64,000 nucleotides of DNA from DASXMT01 sp963812965 (GCA_963812965.1 CAWEXG010000002.1:480934-544933); one strand, 5' to 3'; counted from the first letter of the stretch, positions 7,955-15,856 are shown. Numbers and translations: made by a program. Notes: a model not told the origin generated them from the letters alone.

Positions 7955-9899
7955 CGGTGTGCAGGTCGCTACGAGCGGCACGAGAGGTACTGGTCCGGGC
8001 AGTGTCGTTCTCGCTACCGCTGGTCTGACTCCAGGGACCCATACGCTCACCATGGAGTACTCCGGCGACCCGGTCTACTCCCCGAGCTCGTACTCCCAGA
8101 CGTTCACCGTGGCGCCACCAGCTCCTGGCACATCGTTCGTCTGTCAGACCACTCATCCGAGCACCCCAACGATCAATGCATCAGTGGAGGCCGTGGCCAC
8201 CGTGCCAGCTCTGGCACCGAGCGGTTCGACCGTGGCCGTCAGTGCTCTCGATCTGACGTTGAACATGGACCCGAATGGTGGACCTCAAACCTTTGCGCCT
8301 GTGAGCAACCCCACCATTGGGCTCTCTCCTGGTGGTGGCACGATCGCGCCTCCTGGGGCGACCCCGACGAAGGCCAACGGCGTCGACTCTGTGAGCTGGA
8401 CCGGGCTTTCTGCAACGGTGCCGATCTCCGGCACCCCGGGCTCGGTCGTCCCCGTCGGGGTCTCTTCCCTGAGCTTCACTGGCGGAGCGAACGTCTCCTA
8501 CACCTGCAACCCAGTCGACCCGACGGCACCTGCCGTCGTGCAGCAGGTCGAAGTGTCTGGGACGACGTTGACCACGGGCCCAAGTGGTTCAGCCGCTGTC
8601 GGCGCACCGGTAACGCTGACCGCAACGGTGTTCCCGACGCCTCCTAGCTTCGGGGAGAGCAGTCTTCCCTTTAGTGGTCAAGTGGACTTCTTCGACGGCA
8701 CCACCGATCTCGGAACGGCCCCTGTTGGGAGCGTTGGAAACGCCAACTCCGGCATCGCCACCCTCACCACCAACTCGCTGGCCCCCGGTCAACACACCCT
8801 GACAGCCGTGTGGAGCGGCGGTGGGACGGCAATTCAAACCTCTGTTCCAGTGAACTTCCAGGTAGGCACCGCCCCAGTGATTGTCACCCAACCCACCAAC
8901 CAGACCACCAGTGCAGGAGCAACCACAACGTTCACCACCACAGCAACCGGTGATCCAACCCCCACATTCCAGTGGCAGCTCTCCACCAATGGAGGCACGA
9001 CCTGGTCAAACATCTCTGGTGCTACCGCTTCCTCCTACACCACACCAGCCACAACAGCCTCTGACAACGGCAACCAGTACCAGGCCATCGTGAGCAACTC
9101 TGCAGGACCAGCTGTAACCACTAATCCAGCCACCCTGACCGTTTTGGCACCGTCAACCACCGGCTACCGCCTGGTAGCTGCCAATGGAGCTGTCTCTACC
9201 TTCGGAAATGCTGGCAACTACGGCTCAGAAGCTGGACAGCCACTCAATGCACCAATTGTTGGTATGGCAGCAACCCCTGACAACAAGGGCTACTGGATGG
9301 TCGGAGCTGATGGAGGGATCTTTACCTTTGGCGATGCCACCTACTACGGATCAGAAGGTGGACAACACTTAAACCAGCCCATTGTTGGCATGACAGCAAC
9401 CCCTGATGGGAAGGGCTACTGGTTAGTTGCAGCTGACGGCGGCATCTTCACCTTCGGTGACGCTGCCTTTTACGGTTCAGAAGGTGGACAACACTTAAAC
9501 CAGCCCATCGTGGGCATGGCAGCTACTCCTGACGGCAATGGTTACTGGCTCGTAGCAAGCGACGGAGGCATCTTCACCTTCGGAGATGCCCCCTTCCTTG
9601 GTTCTGAAGGAGGACAGTCGCTCAACGCCCCGGTAGTCGGTATGGCAACGAGCTCAACCGGCTCCGGCTACTGGCTAGTAGCCAAAGACGGAGGCATCTT
9701 CACCTTCGGGAACGCCACCTTCAACGGCTCGGCATCTGGTCAATCCAATGCACCTGTTATTGGGATCACACCGACTTCCAACGGTGGTGGCTACTGGTTA
9801 GGTGCACAAGACGGAGGCATCTTCACCTTCGGCAACGCACCGTTCAACGGCTCAGGGGCGGGGAGTTTCAGCGCCCCGGTGGTTGCCATCGCGCCGTAG
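7791..9899 (+). CDS. Surface-protein copy 1, C-terminal Ig-like and propeller-repeat part
   Basis: The open frame after the second shift; homology to copy 2 resumes at 7761 and ATG 7791 is the first in-frame methionine. It encodes two Ig-like domains (PSGSITYLVDG, SVPVNFQVG), an I-set-like domain (TQPTNQTTSAGATTTFTTTA, FQWQLSTNGGTTWSNISG) and six repeats of about 42 residues with the core GYWLVAxDGGIFTFGDA followed by a GSEGGQxLNxP segment. The six repeats could close into a six-bladed beta-propeller or a solenoid. No cell-wall sorting motif or C-terminal membrane helix is seen; the protein ends right after the last repeat with VVAIAP. Confidence 0.65.
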   Translation: MTYGARSPVSFSNNSIPTTPVPEGYTILPYVFVMAASDPYGIMPGPSGSITYLVDGVQVATSGTRGTGPGSVVLATAGLTPGTHTLTMEYSGDPVYSPSSYSQTFTVAPPAPGTSFVCQTTHPSTPTINASVEAVATVPALAPSGSTVAVSALDLTLNMDPNGGPQTFAPVSNPTIGLSPGGGTIAPPGATPTKANGVDSVSWTGLSATVPISGTPGSVVPVGVSSLSFTGGANVSYTCNPVDPTAPAVVQQVEVSGTTLTTGPSGSAAVGAPVTLTATVFPTPPSFGESSLPFSGQVDFFDGTTDLGTAPVGSVGNANSGIATLTTNSLAPGQHTLTAVWSGGGTAIQTSVPVNFQVGTAPVIVTQPTNQTTSAGATTTFTTTATGDPTPTFQWQLSTNGGTTWSNISGATASSYTTPATTASDNGNQYQAIVSNSAGPAVTTNPATLTVLAPSTTGYRLVAANGAVSTFGNAGNYGSEAGQPLNAPIVGMAATPDNKGYWMVGADGGIFTFGDATYYGSEGGQHLNQPIVGMTATPDGKGYWLVAADGGIFTFGDAAFYGSEGGQHLNQPIVGMAATPDGNGYWLVASDGGIFTFGDAPFLGSEGGQSLNAPVVGMATSSTGSGYWLVAKDGGIFTFGNATFNGSASGQSNAPVIGITPTSNGGGYWLGAQDGGIFTFGNAPFNGSGAGSFSAPVVAIAP

Positions 9900-9933
9900 G
9901 GAGCGCCAGAACCAAGAAGGACGTGCGGTCGCT

Positions 9934-9966
9934 GTCCCTGGGGTGCTTGTTTCGGCCCCCAGGGAC
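9934..9966 (+). terminator. Hairpin after surface-protein copy 1
   Basis: A perfect 10-bp stem, GTCCCTGGGG (9934-9943) with CCCCAGGGAC (9957-9966), and a 13-nt loop, 35 bp after the stop codon. No T-run follows. The equivalent position after copy 2 (62531-62554) also forms a hairpin although its sequence differs, which supports a conserved structure. Confidence 0.6.
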
Positions 9967-9997
9967 AACGAACCGGACGGCCGGTAACGCCAGCAGC

Positions 9998-10088
9998 AGA
10001 ACACCAACAGATCGCCAGTGGTTCCCCAACCCGGGAACCGGTCAACAGTGTGTGGCCCCCCGCCCCCTAACCCCGGACGGGGGACCAC
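9998..10088 (+). repeat. 3' tail repeat, copy 1
   Basis: About 90 bp shared with 62586-62684 and 10371-10459. The best-conserved core is CGCCCCCTAACCCCGGACGG. It can fold into two hairpins: GGTTCCC/GGGAACC near 10019-10039 and GTGGcCCCCC/GGGGGaCCAC at 10052-10088. Confidence 0.65.
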
Positions 10089-10142
10089 GCAGTCTCTTCG
10101 GTCAAGAACGAGGTAAGAGTCTCAATGCCCGGCGGGTGGTGA

Positions 10143-10234
10143 TTTGGACCATAGATGGATAGCTATTTAGACCATCATCGACTTACGATCTAGACCACTG
10201 TCTGATAGCGGTTTGGACCACATTTACACGGCGC
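10143..10234 (+). repeat. Four direct repeats with an exact 23-bp period
   Basis: The 9-mers TTTGGACCA (10143), TTTAGACCA (10166), TCTAGACCA (10189) and TTTGGACCA (10212) start exactly 23 bp apart; the next base is T, T, C, C and the 21st base of each unit is C. The regular spacing means protein sites on one face of DNA offset by about two turns. It resembles the multiple terminal transposase-binding repeats of IS21-family elements or plasmid iterons, but no transposase or replication gene is adjacent. Confidence 0.65.
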
Positions 10235-10370
10235 AGTCCGATCCAGGATGACGATGGTCGACGAGATTCCGAGCTCGACAGCTGAACCCGCTTTTCACCA
10301 GCACGAACGGTGGTGTGGTGATGGAGATGTCGGTAGCCGGATGGCCGGTCATGGTAAGACAGCATCACCA

Positions 10371-10459
10371 ATAGAACGCCACGGGAACCCAGCACAGCCA
10401 GCCTGGGAACCGGTCTTACAGCATGTGGCCCCCGCCCCCTAACCCCGGACGGAGGACCA
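10371..10459 (+). repeat. 3' tail repeat, orphan copy
   Basis: A second copy of the tail that normally follows the giant surface-protein genes, 370 bp beyond the first and with no such gene directly before it. Its first half (ACCCAGCACAGCCAGCCTGG) is closer to the tail after copy 2 (ACCCAGTACAGCCAGCTTGG) than to its neighbour. Confidence 0.6.
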
Positions 10460-10493
10460 TACTACCCATTCGCTGAGGCTCTCAGCTGGGCTC

Positions 10494-10499
10494 TACGAT
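10494..10499 (+). promoter_or_regulatory. -10 element of a probable leaderless transcript
   Basis: TACGAT lies 7 nt before ATG 10507 and no ribosome site is present, so transcription would start at or very near the start codon. Confidence 0.45.
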
Positions 10500-10506
10500 T
10501 CAAGAC

Positions 10507-11445
10507 ATGTCAGCACGATCACGAAACCTGCCTCGCCGGTCTTGTATGTCGTCGCCCGGCTCCAACGAGCGATTCCTGGCCAAGGCCCCCACGGTCCCGG
10601 CCGACATGAGCTTCCTGGACCTGGAGGACTCGGTGGCTCCCCTCGAGAAGGAGGGGGCCCGGCTGAAGGTGGCCGACGCCATCAAGAACCTGGCGTGGGA
10701 CGACCGTGTGCTGTGCGTGCGCATCAATGCGTGGGACACCGAGTGGACCTACGGCGATGTCATCGAGGTAGTGAGCAACGCAGGCGAGCGGCTCGACGAG
10801 CTGATGCTTCCCAAGGTCCAGTCGGCGGCAGAAGTGGTCGCCCTCGACCTTCTGTTGAGCCAGGTGGAGAAGAAGAGCGGGCTTCCGGTGGGCCACATCG
10901 GCATCGAGGCCCAGATCGAGACCACCCGTGGCCTGATCAACGTGGAGGAGATCTGTGCCGCCTCACCTCGGCTCGAGACCATCATCTTCGGGCCGGCCGA
11001 CTTCGCCGCTTCGATGGAGATGCCGGTGCTGACCGGAGGCGTGGCCATCCCCGAGTACCCCGGTGACCATTTCAACTACGTGTTCTCCAAGATCCTGATG
11101 GCCGGCCGAGCCAACGGCCTCCAGGTCATCGACGGTCCGTTCCTGAAGATCCGCGAGCTGGACGGTCTGCGTGAGTTCTCGCAGCGGACCCGGGTGCTCG
11201 GCTACGACGGGAAGTGGGCGCTCACGCCCGATCAGGTCGGCGTGCTGAACGAGGTGTACTCGCCGACCCAGGAGCAGTTCGACCGGGCGTGGGACATTCT
11301 CGATGCCTATCGCCGTGCCACCGAGGACGATCGCACCGGAGCGGTCATGTTCGGGGACGAGATGATCGACGAGGCCAGCCGGAAGATGGCCACCAAGTTC
11401 GTCATCCGTGGCGAACGCGCCGGCCTCGCTCGTACGGCCGGCTGA
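10507..11445 (+). CDS. mcl: HpcH/HpaI-family CoA-ester lyase, malyl-CoA/beta-methylmalyl-CoA lyase-like
   Basis: 312 residues, a TIM-barrel lyase of the CitE/Mcl group. Seen in the sequence: SSPGSNERF near the start, DLEDSVAP (Mg-binding and catalytic region), CVRINAWDT (the conserved Arg), IEAQIET (acidic metal ligand), IFGPADFAASM, and a long C-terminal arm with GKWALTPDQVGVLNEVYSP. This arrangement matches L-malyl-CoA/beta-methylmalyl-CoA lyase of the ethylmalonyl-CoA pathway better than citrate lyase beta subunits, which are usually shorter at the C-terminus. The neighbouring Mcd-like and MaoC genes support this. A role in another acyl-CoA lyase reaction cannot be excluded. It converges with mcd 3 bp downstream. 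Confidence 0.75.
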   Translation: MSARSRNLPRRSCMSSPGSNERFLAKAPTVPADMSFLDLEDSVAPLEKEGARLKVADAIKNLAWDDRVLCVRINAWDTEWTYGDVIEVVSNAGERLDELMLPKVQSAAEVVALDLLLSQVEKKSGLPVGHIGIEAQIETTRGLINVEEICAASPRLETIIFGPADFAASMEMPVLTGGVAIPEYPGDHFNYVFSKILMAGRANGLQVIDGPFLKIRELDGLREFSQRTRVLGYDGKWALTPDQVGVLNEVYSPTQEQFDRAWDILDAYRRATEDDRTGAVMFGDEMIDEASRKMATKFVIRGERAGLARTAG

Positions 11446-11448
11446 GTC

Positions 11449-13065
11449 TTACCGTTTGAGCAGGCCGCGGGCGATCACCTTGAGGGCCAGGGTCTCGTCG
11501 GCGCCCTCGAAGATGGAGAGCACCCGGGCGTCCACGAAGTAACGGCTGACCGGGAACTCCTCGGCGTAGCCCATGCCGCCGTGGATCTGGAGTGCCTCTC
11601 GGGTGACCCACTCCGCCGCTCGGCACACGTAGGCCTTGACCATCGACGCTTCGAGCGCACCCTCACCCTTGGCCATCAGCCGGGCCACCTCGTAGGAGAA
11701 CTGCCGGGTGGCCTGGATGAGAACGGCCATCCTGCCCAGTTTGGCCTGGGTGAGCTGGTAGTCGACGATGGCGGAGCCGAACACCGTGCGGTTGTGGGCG
11801 TACTCGAGCGCGGCCTCGTATGCGGCCCGCATCAGGCCCAGCGCCCGGGCGGCCGTCTGCAGGCGGCCGTTCTCGAAGCCCTGCATCTGCAGGTAGAACC
11901 CTTTGCCCAGTCCTTCCTCTCCACCGACCAGGTTGGCGTCGGGGACGAACCAGTTCTCGAAGGCCAGCTCGTAGGAGTGCATCCCCCGGTAGCCGAGGGT
12001 GTCGATGGGCCGGCCTTCGAGGCGACCGGGCGATCCTGATGGCCTGCCACTCACCCCCGGCTCCTGGTCGAACACGAACCCGTGACCGTCGCCACGTGGC
12101 TTCTCCACGATGAACATGGACAGTCCCCGGTGGGCTTTGGTCTTGTCCGGGTCGGTCCGGGCCAGCAGCATCAGGACATCGGCGCGGGCGGCGAACGTGC
12201 ACCACGTCTTCACCCCGTTGATCAACCAGCCACCGGTTGTCCGGGTCGCGGCGGTGACGACACCGGCAACGTCCGAGCCGAAGTCGGGCTCGGTGACGGC
12301 GACTGCTCCCATCACCTCGGCCGTGGCCAGCTTGGGCAGCCAGTACTGCTTCTGTTCCTCGGTGCCTCCGAAGACCAGCGCGCGGGTGAGGATCTCCGGC
12401 CGGGTGATCAACGAGCCTCCAGCACCCAGCGATCCCCAGGACAGCTCCTCGGTCGCCACCACCATGCCCAGGTAGTCGCTCTCGCCGCCGGTGGCGAACC
12501 CGCCGTACTCCTCGGGGACCGACATGCCGAAGCCGCCCATCTCGGCCATCCCCTCGATGATCTCCTCGGGGATGTCGGTGTTCTCCCGGTGGATGCGCTC
12601 GGCCCGGGGCCGGATCTGCTCCTCGGCGAACCGGTGGAAGGTGTCGCGCACCAGCTCGAAGTCGGGGTCTAGGTGCGACGGTCCTGGCTCCTCCGCCAGC
12701 GAGGCCAGAACCTCCGGCCGTCGGAACGCCGACAGGAACGTGGTTGCCGGCGCCAGCCAGTCCGGTGAGACGCCCCACAGCGACTCCCGGCCGACCAACC
12801 GTGCGGCCAGGTCGGCGAGCGCGTCAGCGGTGAACGCACAGGCGATGCGGGCTTCGGTGGCGCCGCGTGCGCCGTAGCCGAGGACGGCCTCAGCGGTGCG
12901 GACGGCAGCGGCGGCGTGGGCCAGGTCGTAAGCGAGAACCTGGGCGTGGTCGGGCCCGCCGGCAGCGGACAGAGCAGTGATACCGGCATCCACGACGGAG
13001 GTGGCGACGGCGACCGCTTCGGCGGCAGCGGGAAGATCGGGTGACGGCAACGGGTCGGGAGTCAC
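11449..13065 (-). CDS. mcd: Acyl-CoA dehydrogenase with N-terminal extension, (2S)-methylsuccinyl-CoA dehydrogenase-like
   Basis: 538 residues, longer than ordinary acyl-CoA dehydrogenases (about 380). The first 130 residues are a helical Ala-rich extension; the FAD-dependent core follows (MSVPEEYGG, AVAVTEPDFGSDVAGV, VKTWCTFAARADVLMLLART, IHGGMGYAEEFPVSRYFVD, IFEGADE). The extension and the LGYRGMHSYELAFENWFV region are as I recall them for methylsuccinyl-CoA dehydrogenase, which makes mesaconyl-CoA in the ethylmalonyl-CoA pathway. I chose GTG 13065 because TAGCCT (13077-13072) lies 6 nt before it, the leaderless pattern of this window; TTG 13071 is the alternative. The gene converges with the Mcl-like gene. 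Confidence 0.7.
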   Translation of the reverse strand: MTPDPLPSPDLPAAAEAVAVATSVVDAGITALSAAGGPDHAQVLAYDLAHAAAAVRTAEAVLGYGARGATEARIACAFTADALADLAARLVGRESLWGVSPDWLAPATTFLSAFRRPEVLASLAEEPGPSHLDPDFELVRDTFHRFAEEQIRPRAERIHRENTDIPEEIIEGMAEMGGFGMSVPEEYGGFATGGESDYLGMVVATEELSWGSLGAGGSLITRPEILTRALVFGGTEEQKQYWLPKLATAEVMGAVAVTEPDFGSDVAGVVTAATRTTGGWLINGVKTWCTFAARADVLMLLARTDPDKTKAHRGLSMFIVEKPRGDGHGFVFDQEPGVSGRPSGSPGRLEGRPIDTLGYRGMHSYELAFENWFVPDANLVGGEEGLGKGFYLQMQGFENGRLQTAARALGLMRAAYEAALEYAHNRTVFGSAIVDYQLTQAKLGRMAVLIQATRQFSYEVARLMAKGEGALEASMVKAYVCRAAEWVTREALQIHGGMGYAEEFPVSRYFVDARVLSIFEGADETLALKVIARGLLKR

Positions 13066-13093
13066 GCGCAAAGGCTACCGACGACTCGTCGCC

Positions 13094-13735
13094 TCACTTG
13101 CTGGGCCTCTGAGCCACAACGGTGACCAATGGTGGAAGCACCACCGGATCGTCTCCGGGGTCCACGTCGGTGAGCATGGTCAGGTAGTCGGCGACCGGCC
13201 CCGGCCCTACCCCGGCGGGCGCTTCGGCCCAGGCATCCACGGTGATAAGACCGACGTCCCGCGCCAACGCGGGGAGCATGGCCCCGATGTCGGGGTGCCG
13301 GGCGCTGGGCATCGAGAAGGGCTTTCCGTCGATCCGTCCGGCCGAGGTGATCGGCTCCTGGGCCACCACCCACCCACCGGGCTTGACGGCTGCGGCCATG
13401 CGCGCCAGGACCACCGCCGGGTCCATCACATGAAGCAACAGGAACCGGCAGCACGCCAGGTCGACCAGCTCGGGAAGGCGCAGGTCCTCTCCCGCCTGGG
13501 TGATGGCGAGCACCTGGCTGTGCGCCGCCGCAGCCTCGGCGACCTCGTCACGTGCGGCCGGATCGCTGTCCACGGCGTAGACCCGCCCGTCGTGCCCGAC
13601 GATCTCCGCAAGCGCCACCGAGACGTCGCCTCCGCCGGCGCCGACGTCGACACACGTCCAGCCAGGACCGATCGCCAACCGGTCCAGCGCGGTTGCGAGC
13701 GGTCGGCGGTAGACGTCGTCCCTCAACCCTTGCAT
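13094..13735 (-). CDS. Class I SAM-dependent methyltransferase
   Basis: About 213 residues with the SAM-binding motif I CVDVGAGGGDVSVAL near residue 27, an acidic end of strand 2 (VYAVDSD), and FLLLHVMDPAVVLARMAAAVKPGGWVVAQEP typical of motifs around strands 4-5 of UbiE/Trm-like small-molecule methyltransferases. Substrate unknown. The frame is open upstream to 13831, but that part overlaps the divergent neighbour, so ATG 13735 (or in-frame GTG 13744) is the likely start. Convergent with nothing; it lies tail to head with mcd 29 bp downstream on the same strand. Confidence 0.7.
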   Translation of the reverse strand: MQGLRDDVYRRPLATALDRLAIGPGWTCVDVGAGGGDVSVALAEIVGHDGRVYAVDSDPAARDEVAEAAAAHSQVLAITQAGEDLRLPELVDLACCRFLLLHVMDPAVVLARMAAAVKPGGWVVAQEPITSAGRIDGKPFSMPSARHPDIGAMLPALARDVGLITVDAWAEAPAGVGPGPVADYLTMLTDVDPGDDPVVLPPLVTVVAQRPSK

Positions 13736-13775
13736 CCCGCACACGCTATCCCGGTCACAGGAACCAGTAACCTCG

Positions 13776-14216
13776 ATGTTCGTGAAGGTAATGATGATGT
13801 TGTGTGACTCAGCCCAAGTGGCCGACGGCAAGCTCTACATCTTGGGTGGTGGGTGGAGTATGACGGGACCGGATGCAGTCCCGTCCGCCATCGCCCTGAA
13901 GATCGATGTCGGCTGGCACGAGGCGGACATGGCCCACCATTGGGAGCTCTACCTGGAGAATGCCGACGGGCAGCCGGTCATGATCGAGACGCCCGAAGGC
14001 GAGCACTCGGTCGAAGTGCGGGGAGAGTTCACGGTGGGTCGCCCGCCGGGTATTCCCGAAGGGTCGCCCATCGACGTGGCGTTGGCCGTGAACCTCGGGC
14101 CGCTCCCGCTCGTGCCGGGGACCAGGTACACCTGGCGTATGTCGATCGACGGGGAGTCCCACGACGACTGGATGCTCGGCTTCACGACCCGGCCCGCCGT
14201 GCCGGTAGAGCCCTGA
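13776..14216 (+). CDS. DUF6941-like hypothetical protein
   Basis: 146 residues. The N-terminus MMMLCDSAQVADGKLYILGGGWSMTGP followed by an all-beta-looking region (HHWELYLENADGQPV, FTVGRPPGIPEGSPIDV, YTWRMSIDGE) matches a conserved actinobacterial family of unknown function that I associate with DUF6941. The start is ambiguous: ATG 13776, GTG 13782, or the ATGs at 13791-13797, the last of which has AAGG at a fitting distance. It is directly followed, 5 bp later, by the MaoC gene, suggesting one transcript. Confidence 0.6.
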   Translation: MFVKVMMMLCDSAQVADGKLYILGGGWSMTGPDAVPSAIALKIDVGWHEADMAHHWELYLENADGQPVMIETPEGEHSVEVRGEFTVGRPPGIPEGSPIDVALAVNLGPLPLVPGTRYTWRMSIDGESHDDWMLGFTTRPAVPVEP

Positions 14217-14221
14217 GCCCC

Positions 14222-14734
14222 GTGACCACCTACGACCGCCCCTTCGGCCGGGCCTTCGAGGACTTCGAGCCGGGCGACGTCTACCGGCATTGGCCGGGAA
14301 AGACGATCACCGAGGCTGACGACCACCTCTTCTGCATGATCACCATGAACCATCATCCGCTCCACACCAACGCATGGTTTGCGGAGCACGAGACGGTGCA
14401 CGGGAAGAACGTGGTGGTCGGCAACCTGGTCTACTCCCTGGCGCTCGGCATGAGCGTGCCCGATGTGAGTGGTGCCGCCATCGCCAACCTCGAGGTCGAG
14501 TCGCTCATTCACCGCTCCCCGACCTTCCACGGGGACACCATCTACGCCGAGACCAAGGTGATCGAGAAGGTGGCGTCGAAGTCCCGGGACGACCGTGGTG
14601 TGGTGACTGTGGAGACCAAGGCGTTCAACCAGCACGGGGACGAGGTCTGTTTCTTCCGGCGCAAGGTCATGGTGTGGAAGCGAGCGGCCATGCCGGAGCG
14701 GCGTCGCCCGTATGCAGACGGCGTCTGGGACTGA
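14222..14734 (+). CDS. MaoC-family hydratase, mesaconyl-CoA hydratase-like
   Basis: 170 residues from GTG 14222, a single hot-dog domain. The key segment is TITEADDHLFCMITMNHHPLHTN, the MaoC catalytic loop, followed by GKNVVVGNLVYSLALGMSVPDVSG and SPTFHGDTIYAETKV. Actinobacterial proteins with this pattern are found in ethylmalonyl-CoA pathway clusters, where they hydrate mesaconyl-CoA to beta-methylmalyl-CoA, the substrate of the lyase encoded at 10507. That assignment is inference from sequence pattern plus context. The gene starts 5 bp after its upstream neighbour, and its end overlaps the start of mutY by 23 bp. Confidence 0.7.
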   Translation: MTTYDRPFGRAFEDFEPGDVYRHWPGKTITEADDHLFCMITMNHHPLHTNAWFAEHETVHGKNVVVGNLVYSLALGMSVPDVSGAAIANLEVESLIHRSPTFHGDTIYAETKVIEKVASKSRDDRGVVTVETKAFNQHGDEVCFFRRKVMVWKRAAMPERRRPYADGVWD

Positions 14735-15758
14735 CCCGACGGCGTCTGGGACCAGTCGGTCACAGCGCCGGTCGTCGCAGCCACCGCCACATCGACCAGC
14801 ACGCCTCCGGGCGTTCGGCCGAGCTGTTGCCGAGTGGGGCGAGGCCGGAGACGCTGCCACTGCCGACGCAGGTGAGGCCGGCGGCGCTGTCGGAGCCGCT
14901 GCCGGCGCCGGGGATCGGGATGGCCCGGCATCACGTCGATCGGACCTTCCGTGGCGTCGGACCAGAGACCCGTGGGCGGTCCTGGTTAGCGAGGTGATGG
15001 CACAGCAGACCCAGGTGGCACGGGTGGTGCCGGTGTTCGAACGGTTCATGGCTCGGTTTCCCACGCCGTCGGTGTGTGCGGCCTCACCGATGGGCGACGT
15101 GCTCGTATCGTGGGCAGGGCTCGGCTACAACCGGCGGGCTCGCAACCTGCACCGGGCAGCAGAGGTCATCGTGGCGGATCACGGCGGCAGCGTGCCGGCC
15201 ACGCTGGCCGATCTGATCGCCCTTCCCGGCGTGGGTGCCTATACGGCCAGGGCGGTGCTGGCGTTCGCGTTCGAGGCCGATGTGGGTGTGGTGGACACCA
15301 ACGCCGGTCGGGTGCTGTCCCGAGCCGTCGCCGGTCGGTCGCTTCGGGGGGCCGAGGCACAGGCTCTGGTCGATGCCATGGTCCCGCCTGGTCGGGGGTG
15401 GTTGTTCGGCCAGTCGCTTCTCGACCTGGGGGCCCTGGTCTGTGTATCGGGCCGTCCAGTGTGCGAGCGCTGCCCGGTCCGACGTCGGTGTCGATGGGCG
15501 CTCGACGGTTGGCCTGATCCGGACCCGGCTCTGGGCTCGGCCGGTGTGTCGACCGCCCAGTCGGCGTTCCACGGCTCGGACCGGCAGGGACGAGGACGTC
15601 TGGTCGCCGCCCTCCGGGTGGGACCGGTGGCGGTGGCCGAGGCACCGGCAGTCATGGGATGGGCGCAGGATCACCACCGTGCGGAGCGGGTGTTACACGA
15701 CCTGGTGAAGGAAGGACTGGTCTGCCACGCCGACACCGGTGTGCTCACCCTGCCGTGA
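14712..15758 (+). CDS. mutY: A/G-specific adenine glycosylase MutY
   Basis: Removes adenine mispaired with 8-oxoguanine. Seen: SDLPWRRTRDPW, EVMAQQTQV with the catalytic Glu, the helix-hairpin-helix LPGVGAYTARA, the catalytic Asp in VVDTNAGRV, and a 4Fe-4S loop with exact spacing C-x6-C-x2-C-x5-C (CVSGRPVCERCPVRRRC). The C-terminal Nudix-like domain of longer MutYs is absent. Odd: an Ala/Gly-rich insert (GDAATADAGEAGGAVGAAAG) separates the usual W from the RDLPWR-type motif. The annotated ATG lies in a 15-bp direct repeat (GACGGCGTCTGGGAC, twice near 14717-14752), so the start could be further downstream. Confidence 0.85.
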   Translation: MQTASGTDPTASGTSRSQRRSSQPPPHRPARLRAFGRAVAEWGEAGDAATADAGEAGGAVGAAAGAGDRDGPASRRSDLPWRRTRDPWAVLVSEVMAQQTQVARVVPVFERFMARFPTPSVCAASPMGDVLVSWAGLGYNRRARNLHRAAEVIVADHGGSVPATLADLIALPGVGAYTARAVLAFAFEADVGVVDTNAGRVLSRAVAGRSLRGAEAQALVDAMVPPGRGWLFGQSLLDLGALVCVSGRPVCERCPVRRRCRWALDGWPDPDPALGSAGVSTAQSAFHGSDRQGRGRLVAALRVGPVAVAEAPAVMGWAQDHHRAERVLHDLVKEGLVCHADTGVLTLP

Positions 15759-15819
15759 GGCGATCAGCTCTTCGGTCTGCATGTCCCGGCGAACGTCTCG
15801 TTGAGGGGCTGTGTCTTCA

Positions 15820-15849
15820 GGGGCCCAGGGCCCCCCGGGGGTGGGCCCC
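15820..15849. terminator. Strong GC hairpin between convergent genes
   Basis: GGGGCCCA (15820-15827) is the exact inverse of TGGGCCCC (15842-15849); the intervening bases are themselves a C-run followed by a G-run. It lies between the stops of mutY and the NHL-repeat gene, so it could end transcription from both sides. Confidence 0.5.
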
Positions 15850-15856
15850 GGGGAAC

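Larger units (their letters stand above)
5844..9899 (+). pseudogene. Giant Ig-like/propeller-repeat surface protein, copy 1, broken by two one-base shifts
   Basis: A close relative of the intact 1349-residue gene at 58450-62499, with the same start region (ATGTACATG after AGCAGGGGG). Relative to copy 2 one A is missing near 5901 (GAGAATTC against GAGAAATTC), so translation from 5844 or 5850 ends after a short peptide. A second shift, one extra base near 7759, moves the frame just after SPFNSIALDTQ. The remaining sequence is well conserved and has no further stops, which argues either for very recent inactivation or for sequencing errors. Read through both shifts, it would encode a signal sequence, several Ig-like beta-sandwich domains and six C-terminal repeats. 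Confidence 0.75.
9900..10506. other. 600-bp gene-free stretch after surface-protein copy 1
   Basis: No convincing gene. It holds a terminator hairpin (9934-9966), a first 3' tail repeat (9998-10088), four 23-bp-period direct repeats (10143-10234), about 130 bp of unrecognised sequence, a second tail repeat (10371-10459), and the promoter of the next gene. The arrangement suggests a scar left by recombination or by a mobile element. Confidence 0.6.

Noticed and set aside
14717..14752. A 15-bp direct repeat at the mutY start as a possible attachment site
   Set aside because: No element or integrase is linked to it; it is better seen as a local tandem duplication.
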